From positions 1 to 9,264 of the forward strand of contig CADCQZ010000041.1 in assembly GCA_902803675.1 (NCBI GenBank): 9,264 nucleotides of DNA, given 5' to 3'. The position numbers and the translations under genes are program-made. This stretch comes from an uncultured Eubacteriales bacterium. GTDB lineage: Bacteria > Bacillota_A > Clostridia > Christensenellales > Aristaeellaceae. Below, piece after piece: positions 1 to 7,102 of the stretch (position 1 is its first letter; each line of letters begins with the position of its first letter). The notes under the pieces are model-generated. The model did not search any database and had not been told where the DNA came from. It saw nothing but the letters and a program-made list of their open reading frames with translations.

Positions 1-574
1 AGACGGTGAAACCGTTGAGCCCGTGGGCCGCGGCGCAGGCGTTGGCTTCCGCGATGCGTTCCGCGGTCCAGTTGGACGCGCCGAAGATGCGGATCTTGCC
101 CTCGCTCTGCTTTTCGTTGAGGCACTCCATGATCTCCCTGAGCGGAGTCTTCGGGTCGTCCCGATGGAGAAGATAGATATCGATCGTGTCCACGTTCAGG
201 GCCCTGAGGCTCTTGTCCAGTTCGTTTTCGATGACTCTGCGGTCCACCCTGACGCGCCTGAACAGGTCCACATTGCCGCATTTTGAAAGGATCACCACAC
301 GATCCCGCATGTTTCGCCGGCGGATCCAGTCCCCGAGGGACCTTTCCGCCAGGCCGTACCCGCGGGCGCAGTCGAAGGCATTGATGCCCAGGGCGAAAAC
401 GCTGTCAAGAAGACCGGACATGTCCTGCCCCTTCATGAAGGGCTCCATGGCTGTGCCCAGGAAGACACGGGATACGGGGATGGGCACCCCGGGGATCCGG
501 GCGGCGGGGCACGTGACCGGTGTGCCGGCGGGAGGAGCTCCCGTTACGGCGGGTCCGTCAGATGAGTGCGGCAT
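1..574 (-). CDS. Aldo/keto reductase, N-terminal part (runs off left edge)
   Basis: Partial gene: 191 residues from the start codon to the window edge; the C-terminal part of the barrel is missing. The aldo/keto reductase (AKR) family uses NAD(P)H to reduce carbonyls in a cytosolic TIM barrel. The catalytic tetrad is visible: Asp68 and Tyr73 in FDCARGYG, Lys98 in ILSKCG, and His137 in YLLHRDD, with the family's usual spacing. The segment EGKIRIFGASNW (from about residue 159) is the familiar strand after the catalytic His. The start is set by a perfect AGGAGG (complement of 581-586) five bases upstream of ATG. This gives an unusual Pro/Ala/Thr-rich leader of about 33 residues before the first barrel strand (VSRVFLGTAM). 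It lies 39 bases downstream of another AKR gene on the same strand, so the two are probably co-transcribed. The family is well supported; the substrate cannot be read from sequence. Confidence 0.9.
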   Translation of the reverse strand, partial: MPHSSDGPAVTGAPPAGTPVTCPAARIPGVPIPVSRVFLGTAMEPFMKGQDMSGLLDSVFALGINAFDCARGYGLAERSLGDWIRRRNMRDRVVILSKCGNVDLFRRVRVDRRVIENELDKSLRALNVDTIDIYLLHRDDPKTPLREIMECLNEKQSEGKIRIFGASNWTAERIAEANACAAAHGLNGFTV

Positions 575-613
575 GGTCTGCCTCCTGTTTTGGGTATGGC
601 CGACAGATGGTCT

Positions 614-1732
614 TTATCCTTCCAGCATCTTCGCGCCGGCCTTCAGGCTGTCAATGATCTTCAGGTGCTGGGGGCAGGCCCTCTCGCACTGCCCGCAGGC
701 GACGCAGTCCGATGCCCGGTGCCCGGGAAGGGCCGCCGCTTCGTACGCGGCTTTCGCTTCATTGAGCTGTCCGCTGCCCAGGTGCTTGTTCATGGCGGCG
801 AAGATGTCGGGGATGGGGATCTTTTTCGGGCAGCCCTCCGTGCAGTAGCGGCAGGCGGTGCAGGGGATGACGGAGGAATGCCCCAGGATGCGCTGGGCTT
901 TACGGATGATCGCCTGCTCCTCGTCGTTGAGCGGTTCGAATCCCTTCATATAGGAAAGGTTGTCCCGCATCTGCTCCATGTTGGACATGCCGGACAATAC
1001 GGTGATGATCCCGTCCAGAGAGGCCGCGAAGCGGATGGCCCAGGAGGCGAAGCTCATGTCGGGATGATATCCCCTGAACAGTTTTTTGACTTCTTCCGGG
1101 GGATCGGCCAGCCTGCCGCCCTTGACAGGCTCCATGACGGTGACGGAAACATTGTGCTTTCTTGCCACCTCATAGTTGGCCCGTGAAGTCACGGAAGGGT
1201 TCTCCCAGTCGGCGTAGTTGATCTGCAGCTGCACGAACTCCGCCTCGGGATGGTCGGTCAAAAGCCGGTCCAGGAGCTCCGGTCCCGCGTGGAAGGAGAA
1301 GCCCACATGCTTGATCAGCCCCTTTTCTTTCTGCTCACGGACGAAATCCCAGAGGCGGAACCGGTCGTATTTGGAGTAGTTGCTTTCCATCAGGGCGTGC
1401 AGCAGGTAATAATCGAAATAGCCCGCGCCGGTACGCTCCAGGCTGGTGGTGAACTGCTTTTTCGCCGCGTTTTCCGTAAGCGCCGGGATCGCCGCGTTCA
1501 GCTTGGTGGCGATCGTGTATCTCTCTCTCGGATAGCGGTCCACCAGGGCTTTTTTTGTCGCCGCTTCCGATCCGGGATACACGAAGGCGGTGTCGAAATA
1601 GGTGAAACCGGCTTCCAGGAACATGTCCACCATGTCACTGACCTGGCCCACGTCCGTAAACAGACCCTTCCTGGGCAGGCGCATCAGCCCGAAGCCAAGC
1701 TTGGGCACGTCTTTTCCGAAGTATCCGGTCAT
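614..1732 (-). CDS. Aldo/keto reductase with C-terminal 2x[4Fe-4S] ferredoxin domain
   Basis: A 372-residue predicted cytosolic oxidoreductase. Residues 1 to about 280 form an AKR barrel with the tetrad Asp47 and Tyr52 (YFDTAFVYPG), Lys77 (IATKLN) and His112 (YYLLHAL). GFSFHAGPELLD (144-155) and the strands around QLQINYADW (168-176) fit the family. The C-terminal region holds two CxxCxxCxxxC motifs, Cys291/294/297/301 and Cys343/346/349/353, each followed or preceded by Pro as in bacterial ferredoxins, so two [4Fe-4S] clusters are expected. This architecture is common in anaerobic bacteria under the label 'aldo/keto reductase, 4Fe-4S'; the physiological substrate is generally unknown. The clusters suggest electron exchange with ferredoxin or flavoprotein partners rather than only NAD(P)H (inference). 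The start is ATG with AGGAGG seven bases upstream. It is the first gene of a minus-strand pair with the AKR that follows. Confidence 0.93.
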   Translation of the reverse strand: MTGYFGKDVPKLGFGLMRLPRKGLFTDVGQVSDMVDMFLEAGFTYFDTAFVYPGSEAATKKALVDRYPRERYTIATKLNAAIPALTENAAKKQFTTSLERTGAGYFDYYLLHALMESNYSKYDRFRLWDFVREQKEKGLIKHVGFSFHAGPELLDRLLTDHPEAEFVQLQINYADWENPSVTSRANYEVARKHNVSVTVMEPVKGGRLADPPEEVKKLFRGYHPDMSFASWAIRFAASLDGIITVLSGMSNMEQMRDNLSYMKGFEPLNDEEQAIIRKAQRILGHSSVIPCTACRYCTEGCPKKIPIPDIFAAMNKHLGSGQLNEAKAAYEAAALPGHRASDCVACGQCERACPQHLKIIDSLKAGAKMLEG

Positions 1733-1864
1733 CGCTGCCTCCTTTTCGTCCGATCGGGTTCATTGTTTTGTTAATTGATTCTGCGCGTTCCGCGTTTATC
1801 CTTTATCATATCCGTGATTTCCTTAAATCGACATTCCGCGCAGCCGTCGGTCCTGTCGGGGAGC

Positions 1865-1893
1865 TTGACGCTTCCCGGGGCACAGGGTATACT
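1865..1893 (+). promoter_or_regulatory. Sigma-A-type promoter for the GNAT/nitroreductase operon
   Basis: TTGACG at 1865-1870 and TATACT at 1888-1893 are separated by exactly 17 bases, five of six matches to consensus in each box. The expected transcript start is near 1900, leaving a short leader of about 30 bases before the ATG at 1930, with AAGGAGGG at 1915-1922. It is the only strong plus-strand promoter seen in the divergent region 1733-1929. Confidence 0.75.
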
Positions 1894-1929
1894 CAAAGAC
1901 GTTTTTTATGTGTGAAGGAGGGATGAGCC

Positions 1930-2952
1930 ATGCCCGAAGGCCCCATGGGGCGGTCCATGGTCAGCGAGGTCATCGGCGCGGAGGAAAAACGCGCTGTCGC
2001 CCGGCGGATCCTTGAAGCGCTGCCGGACTGGTTCGGCGTGGAGGAGTCCCGGGAGAGATATATCCGGGAGAGCGCGGATCAGATCTTTTTCAAGGCGGAG
2101 CGCGCGGGTGTGCCCGTGGGCTTCCTGTGCCTGAAGGAAACGGGCCGGGATACGGCCGAACTGGCGGTGATGGGGGTCCTTCAGGAGCATCACCGGCAGG
2201 GGATCGGAAGGAAGCTGTTCGAAGCGGCCAGGGACCGGGCCGCCGCGGCCGGCTATGAGTTCCTCCAGGTCAAGACGGTCCGGATGGGCATGTACGGGGA
2301 CTATGACCGCACGAACCGCTTTTACCTCAGCCTGGGGTTCCGGGAGTTCGAGGTCCTGCCCGAGTTGTGGGGCCCCGAAAATCCCTGCCAGATCTATGTG
2401 ATGTCCCTGCAGGGCGCGCGGCGGGTGCTGGACATCATCCGTTCCCGGCGCAGTTACCGCGGCCGCTTCAAGGCGGAACCGGTGCCCGTGGAGCATCTGA
2501 CCGCCATCATGGAAGCGGGGCTCGCGGCTCCCTCCGGCTGCAATAAACAGACCACGAGCCTCATCGCCGTGGATGACCCGGCCGTGCTCGCCCGGCTGCG
2601 GCAGGTGATCGATCCTCCCGTGGGGGAGACGGCGCCCGCCGTCATTTGCGTCCTCACTCAGAGGATCAACGCGTACCGGGACCGGTGCTTCGCTGTCCAG
2701 GATTATTCCGCCGCCATCGAGAACATGCTCCTGGCCGCGGAGGCGCTGGGATACTCGAGCTGCTGGTATGAGGGCCATATCACGGATGAGGACCGGATCG
2801 GCGAAAAAATGGCCGCGGTCCTGGGCGTGCCGGATGGGTATGAGCTCGTATGCTTCCTGCCCGTGGGCATCGCACAGGACGAAAAGAAGGCGCCGAAAAA
2901 GAAAGCCTTCGGGGAGCGCGCTTTTTACAACGCATTTCCGCCAAAGGACTGA
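1930..2952 (+). CDS. GNAT acetyltransferase fused to nitroreductase-like domain
   Basis: A 340-residue two-domain cytosolic protein. Residues about 10-160 are a GNAT N-acetyltransferase: the acetyl-CoA pyrophosphate loop is R89-Q90-G91-I92-G93-R94 after strand ELAVMGV, and the C-terminal strand region reads NRFYLSLGFREFE (129-141). Residues about 163-340 resemble the nitroreductase (FMN-dependent) family: IIRSRRSYRGRF (169-180) matches the FMN-phosphate-binding N-terminus, APSGCNKQ (200-207) the 'APSxxNxQ' motif, and ENMLLAAEALGYSSCW (264-279) the conserved C-terminal helix. The flavin domain is about 175 residues, at the short end for the family, and ends in a Lys-rich tail (KKAPKKKAFGERAFYN). 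The start at 1930 is chosen for AAGGAGGG seven bases upstream; Met6 and Met10 are later alternatives. It heads an operon with the GNAT gene 14 bases downstream. Acetyl acceptor and reduced substrate are unknown. Confidence 0.85.
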   Translation: MPEGPMGRSMVSEVIGAEEKRAVARRILEALPDWFGVEESRERYIRESADQIFFKAERAGVPVGFLCLKETGRDTAELAVMGVLQEHHRQGIGRKLFEAARDRAAAAGYEFLQVKTVRMGMYGDYDRTNRFYLSLGFREFEVLPELWGPENPCQIYVMSLQGARRVLDIIRSRRSYRGRFKAEPVPVEHLTAIMEAGLAAPSGCNKQTTSLIAVDDPAVLARLRQVIDPPVGETAPAVICVLTQRINAYRDRCFAVQDYSAAIENMLLAAEALGYSSCWYEGHITDEDRIGEKMAAVLGVPDGYELVCFLPVGIAQDEKKAPKKKAFGERAFYNAFPPKD

Positions 2953-2958
2953 AGGAGG
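2953..2958 (+). promoter_or_regulatory. Ribosome binding site that fixes a TTG start
   Basis: AGGAGG begins immediately after the TGA stop of the fusion gene and sits eight bases before the TTG at 2967. The only nearby in-frame ATG (2994) has no comparable site. The placement suggests translational coupling between the two GNAT-containing genes. Confidence 0.7.
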
Positions 2959-2966
2959 CGGGCGGA

Positions 2967-3515
2967 TTGAAGTTTGATGAAAGAACAGTGACCATGAAAG
3001 ACGGCCGGACCTGCGTGCTGCGCCCGGCGGTGCCGGATGACGCGGAGGAACTGCTCCGGTATATGAGGACCATCGCGGGGGAGACGCCGTTCCTTCTGCG
3101 GTATCCCGACGAGGTGCGCTACACTCTTGAGGAGGAAAGGGAGATCCTGGGCCGGATCCTTGAGGCTCCGGGCACGGTGATGATGGCCGCGGAGGTGGAT
3201 GGGTCGGTCGCCGGGAACAGTTCCCTGAGCCCGGCCGGGGACAAGCGCAAGATCCGTCACCGGTGCTCTCTGGGCATCGCCCTGTACAGGGAATACTGGG
3301 GGCTGGGCATCGGCAGGGCCATGATCGGATATTTGTCGGAACTGGCGGCCCGGATGGGCTACAGCCAGATCGATCTGGAAGCGGTCGCGGACAATGAACG
3401 GGCGAGAGCGCTGTATGAAAAATGCGGCTTTATCGAAAGCGGCAGGCGGCATCACGCCCTGAAGATGGATGACGGTTCCCTGCGGGACGAGATCCTGATG
3501 TATAAGGAACTGTAA
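2967..3515 (+). CDS. GNAT family N-acetyltransferase (TTG start)
   Basis: A 182-residue stand-alone GNAT enzyme expected to transfer acetyl from acetyl-CoA to an amine on a small molecule or protein N-terminus. The N-terminal strand pair reads VTMKDGRTCVLRPAVPDDAEELL (8-30), the acetyl-CoA loop is W111-G112-L113-G114-I115-G116-R117, and motif B is LEAVADNERARALYEKCGFIESGR (137-160), with Asn143 and Tyr150 at the positions usual for this family; Tyr150 is the likely general acid. It resembles the RimJ/RimL-like and phosphinothricin-type subgroup broadly, without pinning a substrate. The open frame extends further upstream into the preceding gene, but the AGGAGG at 2953-2958 supports the TTG at 2967; ATG 2994 would delete the first strand. 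It sits 14 bases after the fusion gene and 34 bases before the transporter gene. Confidence 0.88.
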   Translation: MKFDERTVTMKDGRTCVLRPAVPDDAEELLRYMRTIAGETPFLLRYPDEVRYTLEEEREILGRILEAPGTVMMAAEVDGSVAGNSSLSPAGDKRKIRHRCSLGIALYREYWGLGIGRAMIGYLSELAARMGYSQIDLEAVADNERARALYEKCGFIESGRRHHALKMDDGSLRDEILMYKEL

Positions 3516-3549
3516 AAGAAGTCTGGTATTTCTGAGGAGGTCCTGAGGA

Positions 3550-4467
3550 ATGGAGACTATGCTGATCCTGGCCCGGCAGATCGTCAGGATGTTCGTCCTG
3601 GCGGGGATCGGATATCTGCTGTTCAGAGGCGGGAAGATATCCCGGGAGGGGAGCAAGGCCCTGGGAAATATCCTGATCTACCTGGTGCTGCCGGCTGTGA
3701 TCATCAACGGTTTCCTGGTGGACAGGACGCCTGAACACGTGATGGGCCTGCTTTACAGCACTTTGACCGCCGCGGCGCTGCTTCTCATGTCCATCCTGGT
3801 GTCCCGGGCTTTTTTCAGGAAGGACGCGATAGCGGCCTTTGCCGGGGCGTTCTCAAATCCGGGCTTTTTCGGTATCCCGCTGATCCTCGCCTCCCTCGGG
3901 CAGGGAGCCGTTTTTTACGCCGCCGGGTTCATCGCGTTCCTGAACATCGGCCAGTGGACCTACGGCGTCTCCATCATGAACGGTCAGCCCATCCGGGAGG
4001 GCCTCAAGCCCGGAAAACTGATCAGGGCCCCTTTCGTGATCGCGGTGCTTATCGGCCTGATCCTGTTCGCCTCGGGGATCAGGCTGCCCGCGATCGTGAC
4101 GGATACCCTGTCGACGGTCACGGCGCTCAATACGCCTCTGGCTATGTTCACCGTGGGCATCTATCTGGCACAGACGGATATAAAGCGCATGTTCACCCGC
4201 CGGTCGCTGTATGCTGTTTCGGCGGTCAGGCTCGTGCTGGTGCCGCTCATCGCTCTGGCGCTGCTCTCCCTGCTGCCGGCGGCATGGCACGACATGAAAA
4301 TGGTGCTGCTGCTGGCCGTCTCCTGCCCGGTGGGATCCAATGTGGCGGTGTACGCCCAGCTCCACGGCAAGGATCACGCCTATGCCGTGGAAACGGTGGT
4401 GATCTCCACGCTGTTTTCCCTTGCCACGATCCCCGCCGTCGCTTATCTGGCGTCGCTCATCTGGTAG
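3550..4467 (+). CDS. AEC-family (auxin efflux carrier-like) transporter
   Basis: A 305-residue integral membrane protein with about ten hydrophobic segments in the two-bundle layout of the AEC family (secondary transporters related in fold to bile-acid/sodium symporters). Segments lie near residues 8-26, 40-56, 65-86, 93-101, 105-136, 161-177, 190-207, 222-243, 250-266 and 282-303. Family signatures are ILIYLVLPAVIING (41-54), the crossover motif SNPGFFGIP (102-110), and the C-terminal CPVGSNVAVYAQ (259-270) followed by ETVVISTLFSLATIP (281-295). Bacterial members are annotated as malate/malonate or other organic anion carriers, but substrates are rarely proven. GAGGAGG at 3534-3540 lies nine bases upstream of ATG. 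It is the last gene of the three-gene operon; no terminator is evident after it, and a new promoter begins within five bases of its stop. Linking it to export of an acetylated or reduced product is only inference. Confidence 0.9.
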   Translation: METMLILARQIVRMFVLAGIGYLLFRGGKISREGSKALGNILIYLVLPAVIINGFLVDRTPEHVMGLLYSTLTAAALLLMSILVSRAFFRKDAIAAFAGAFSNPGFFGIPLILASLGQGAVFYAAGFIAFLNIGQWTYGVSIMNGQPIREGLKPGKLIRAPFVIAVLIGLILFASGIRLPAIVTDTLSTVTALNTPLAMFTVGIYLAQTDIKRMFTRRSLYAVSAVRLVLVPLIALALLSLLPAAWHDMKMVLLLAVSCPVGSNVAVYAQLHGKDHAYAVETVVISTLFSLATIPAVAYLASLIW

Positions 4468-4471
4468 CGTA

Positions 4472-4500
4472 TTGTTGACCGGGGCGGAACATGGTATAAT
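4472..4500 (+). promoter_or_regulatory. Extended -10 promoter for the carboxypeptidase gene
   Basis: A perfect TATAAT at 4495-4500 is preceded by TGG (4492-4494), an extended -10. TTGTTG at 4472-4477 gives a 17-base spacer; the nearby TTGACC at 4475-4480 is closer to consensus but would leave only 14 bases. The predicted start is near 4507, with AAGGAGG at 4516-4522 and ATG at 4530, so the leader is very short. Confidence 0.75.
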
Positions 4501-4529
4501 ACGGTCAGTTCTGTGAAGGAGGACCTGTC

Positions 4530-5585
4530 ATGGCGAAGGACCGGGCCGGAGGCGGCCGCGCGGCGCTGGCCGTTATCATGATCATCATAGTGGGGAGTGT
4601 TTTCGCGATGGTGTATTTTAACGGGGAATCCTCCCGGCAGGAGGAGATCATCCGGGCGGAGGCGCAGATAACGCCCATCCTGACCCCGACGGTCCACGGT
4701 ATGTCGGTGACGCGGGATCCCGCTCTCATCACGCCGGAACCGACCGCGACGCCCTTTGCGAATATCGCGAACGGCGCTTCCGGGGACACGGTGCGGGAGG
4801 TCCAGCGGATCCTGAAGGATCTGGGATTTTACTCAGGCGAGGTGGACGGTCAGTTCGGGCCCGGCACTCAGTCGGCTGTCCGCTCCTTCCAGGCCCAGCA
4901 CGGCCTGGGGAACGACGGCGTGGTGGGCCCGCTCACGTGGGAGATGCTCCATTCCCTGGAAGCTCACAGCCTGACCACCGTGGATACCCTGGCGGGGGAA
5001 TGGCCCCTCCTGGTGAACAAGACCCATCCGGTGGACGAGTCCTTCGTGCCCAAGGGGCTGGTGGATCTCAAGGATGTGTTCGATGAGGATTATATCACCC
5101 TGAACAGCCAGTCCCTGAGAGCTGTGGATGAGGCGGCCCGGGCCCTCAAGGAGATGCTGGCCGCCGCTCACGCCCAGGGCATCTATCCCTGGAAGATCCG
5201 GGAGTGCTACCGCACTTTTCAGGAGCAGAAGCGCATCCTGCAGAACCGCATCGCCGAGTATGAGAACGAAGGCCGCACCCACGCGCAGGCCGTCAGTGCC
5301 GCCAGGGCCTATGTGGCCGATCCCGGCACCAGCGAGCACCACACCGGTCTGGCCTTCGACCTGAACGTGGAGGGGGCGGATTTCGGGGATACGGCCCAGT
5401 ACGCCTGGATGGTGAACCACTGCTGGGAATACGGCTTCATCCTCCGCTATCCGGACGACAAGGACGACATCACGGGATTCCTGGGGGAGGAGTGGCATTA
5501 CCGCTACGTGGGTAAAGAACACAGTATGCGCATGAAGGAAACAGGCCAGTGCCTGGAGGAATATCTCGCCGCCAACGGTCAGTGA
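4530..5585 (+). CDS. Membrane-anchored peptidoglycan-binding D,D-carboxypeptidase (M15B/VanY type)
   Basis: A 351-residue cell-wall enzyme. A short basic N-terminus is followed by one hydrophobic helix (about residues 11-30, AALAVIMIIIVGSVFAMVYF) with no lipobox or clear cleavage site, so it is likely a signal anchor. A Pro/Thr-rich linker (48-76) leads to a PG_binding_1 domain (about 81-141; GDTVREVQRILKDLGFYSG, then DGQFGPGTQSAVRSFQ). The catalytic domain (about 158-348) is zinc D-alanyl-D-alanine carboxypeptidase of family M15B. S268-x-H270-xx-G273-x-A275-x-D277 supplies two zinc ligands, E320-x-W322-H323 supplies the catalytic Glu and third ligand, and Arg228 in ECYRTFQEQ is the conserved substrate-side Arg. 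The predicted role is trimming the terminal D-Ala of peptidoglycan stems outside the cell. No VanS/VanR or VanH/A/X neighbours are present, so nothing links it to glycopeptide resistance. It has its own promoter and terminator, so it is a monocistron. Confidence 0.92.
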   Translation: MAKDRAGGGRAALAVIMIIIVGSVFAMVYFNGESSRQEEIIRAEAQITPILTPTVHGMSVTRDPALITPEPTATPFANIANGASGDTVREVQRILKDLGFYSGEVDGQFGPGTQSAVRSFQAQHGLGNDGVVGPLTWEMLHSLEAHSLTTVDTLAGEWPLLVNKTHPVDESFVPKGLVDLKDVFDEDYITLNSQSLRAVDEAARALKEMLAAAHAQGIYPWKIRECYRTFQEQKRILQNRIAEYENEGRTHAQAVSAARAYVADPGTSEHHTGLAFDLNVEGADFGDTAQYAWMVNHCWEYGFILRYPDDKDDITGFLGEEWHYRYVGKEHSMRMKETGQCLEEYLAANGQ

Positions 5586-5611
5586 CCGCCGGCGCCCGGC
5601 TCCGGTCATGA

Positions 5612-5640
5612 GGGCCTCTCCCGCCGGGGGAGGCTCTTTT
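5612..5640 (+). terminator. Rho-independent terminator after the carboxypeptidase gene
   Basis: GGGCCTCTCCC (5612-5622) pairs with GGGGGAGGCTC (5626-5636) over 11 positions, two of them G-U, with a GCC loop. TTTT follows at 5637-5640, then CATTT. A weaker bulged stem-loop (TGACCG at 5583-5588 with CGGTCA near 5603-5608) lies just before it, over the stop codon. Confidence 0.8.
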
Positions 5641-5699
5641 CATTTGGCCGGAAACGGGGGAGGTCTTCTCTTTTTATGGGCAATTTTCATAAATTCCGC

Positions 5700-5728
5700 T
5701 TTACTTTTTGTGCGCCTGGCTGTATAAT
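5700..5728 (+). promoter_or_regulatory. Promoter of the ABC transporter operon
   Basis: TTTACT (5700-5705) and a perfect TATAAT (5723-5728) are 17 bases apart. The stretch upstream (about 5667-5699) is conspicuously A/T-rich in an otherwise GC-rich window and could act as an UP element. The predicted start is near 5735, giving a leader of about 44 bases with AGGAAAGGGG (5761-5770) before the ATG at 5779. Strength fits the biased codon use of the downstream gene. Confidence 0.75.
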
Positions 5729-5778
5729 ACGCACCGGTGAAACACACCAATATTTCATTTCAGGAAAGGGGTATTTCC

Positions 5779-7092
5779 ATGAAAAAGTTTTTGGCATTCT
5801 TTATGGCGCTGGCCATGCTGGCCGGTCTGCTGAGCGTTTCCGCTTTTGCCGAGGATTCTGTGGCCGACATCATTGCCCAGGCCCAGACCATGACCCGTGA
5901 GGAACTGTACAAGAAAGCCATCGAAGAGTCCAGCGGCAAGGACTTCTACGCCGTGGGCAACTCCAGCCGCGGCAAATCCGCGCTGCCCCTCTTCGTGGAG
6001 GAGCTCCAGAAGATCGACGCCACCTATACTCTCAACTGGGACTGGCAGCAGCCCAAAGAGAACAAGATCTTCGATCAGCTGACCGAAGATGTGAACGGCG
6101 CCAACCACACCTTCTCCATGACGCTGATCCAGGACGGCAACCAGATCCAGTCCAAGATGCTGGATACCGGCGTGCTGCTCAACTTCGTGCCCAAGGACTG
6201 GACCGAGGCTGAAGGCCTGGCCAGGGAGAACAACGAGAATCCTCTCGCCCTGCAGACCCTGAACAAGGTGTTCATGTTCAACTGCGTGGGTGACAAGACC
6301 TTCACCAATATGTGGGACTTCGTGGCCGAGGGTGAGGCGCCCCTGTTCATGGGCGTCAACTCCGAACCCGTGGGCAAGAACTTCCTGTACATGATGACCA
6401 GCGACAAGTATGCCACCATCGCCAAGGAAGCCTATGAAGCCTGGGACGGCAAAAACGAGGAAGACGACGCCCTGATCGAGGACATGAAACAGGACGCCGC
6501 GGACCTGGGGCTGACCGGCGACAACGTGCAGTACGGCCTGGCCTGGGTGTATCTGTGGTGCGAGAAGTACAACGAGCAGACCGATGACGGCCCCATCTGC
6601 AACACCCTGGTGACCACCTCCGCGAAGGACCAGGCCGGCCTGCTGGTGTACTCCAAGCTCCGTTCCGTGGAGGAGACCGCCGAGTCTTCCCGCAACAACA
6701 TCACCGTGGCTGCCTATCAGGACAACTACACCGGCATCGGCGGTTATGCCTACAAGCATTACCTGATGCTGACCAAGACCAGCCCCCTGCCCTGGACCTC
6801 CTGCGCCATCATCGCCTTCATGACCACCACCCCCGAAGGCTTCTATGCCTGGGGCAAGGACATGGGCGGCTACGCTCCCGTGCCCGCCTGCATGCAGGAT
6901 CACAGCAAGGACGGCTACAGCAAGGATGAGAACGGCAATCCCACCGACGAGCTGCTCTACGCCGCCATGAACGACCGCGGCTATGACTGGTGGCTCAATG
7001 ACGGCAAGCTGGTCGTGGAAGAGCCCGCTTACTGCGCTTCCGTGTCCGGTGCCATGAGCAAGTGGATCGACGGCATCATCGCCAACAAGTGA
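5779..7092 (+). CDS. Secreted ABC-importer solute-binding protein (iron(III)/thiamine/polyamine type)
   Basis: A 437-residue protein with a clear signal peptide: basic MKK, hydrophobic core LAFFMALAMLAGLLSV, and an AFA|EDS cleavage site after Ala24. There is no Cys at the +1 position, so it is not a predicted lipoprotein. The mature part resembles extracellular solute-binding proteins of the Fe3+/thiamine/putrescine class: YAVGNSSRGKSALPLFVEEL (57-76) as first beta strand and helix, SMTLIQDGNQIQSKMLDTGVLLNFVP (113-138), NKVFMFNCVGDKTFTNMWDF (162-181) and EGFYAWGKDMGGYAPVP (353-369). Six Cys (169, 261, 274, 342, 371, 419) and many Trp are notable for an exported protein. The start at 5779 is chosen for its ribosome binding site and leader; an in-frame ATG at 5737 lies at the predicted transcript start without one. 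Codons are strongly biased to GCC, CCC, AAC, GGC and AAG, consistent with high expression. It is followed by the permease; ligand unknown. Confidence 0.82.
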   Translation: MKKFLAFFMALAMLAGLLSVSAFAEDSVADIIAQAQTMTREELYKKAIEESSGKDFYAVGNSSRGKSALPLFVEELQKIDATYTLNWDWQQPKENKIFDQLTEDVNGANHTFSMTLIQDGNQIQSKMLDTGVLLNFVPKDWTEAEGLARENNENPLALQTLNKVFMFNCVGDKTFTNMWDFVAEGEAPLFMGVNSEPVGKNFLYMMTSDKYATIAKEAYEAWDGKNEEDDALIEDMKQDAADLGLTGDNVQYGLAWVYLWCEKYNEQTDDGPICNTLVTTSAKDQAGLLVYSKLRSVEETAESSRNNITVAAYQDNYTGIGGYAYKHYLMLTKTSPLPWTSCAIIAFMTTTPEGFYAWGKDMGGYAPVPACMQDHSKDGYSKDENGNPTDELLYAAMNDRGYDWWLNDGKLVVEEPAYCASVSGAMSKWIDGIIANK

Positions 7093-7102
7093 TATAAGAC
7101 CC

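Noticed and set aside
1784..1794. Short palindrome CGCG-TTC-CGCG in the divergent intergenic region
   Set aside because: Only four paired bases per arm in GC-rich DNA; expected by chance and not placed over a convincing promoter.
1805..1839. Possible minus-strand promoter for the aldo/keto reductase pair, with TATGAT read from the complement of 1805-1810
   Set aside because: No acceptable -35 box lies 16-18 bases upstream, so the box alone is too weak to annotate, although a promoter must lie somewhere in 1733-1929.
1906..2778. 290-residue minus-strand frame over the GNAT-nitroreductase gene
   Set aside because: The composition is that of an antisense shadow, and the plus-strand frame carries clear family motifs.
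4530..5585. Vancomycin-resistance gene (vanY)
   Set aside because: The M15B fold is shared by ordinary housekeeping carboxypeptidases; no other van genes are nearby, and the peptidoglycan-binding domain argues for general wall trimming.
5737..5778. Upstream in-frame ATG that would lengthen the binding protein by 14 residues
   Set aside because: It lies at the predicted transcription start with no ribosome binding site and would put polar residues before the signal peptide; ATG 5779 has a good site and a classic MKK leader.
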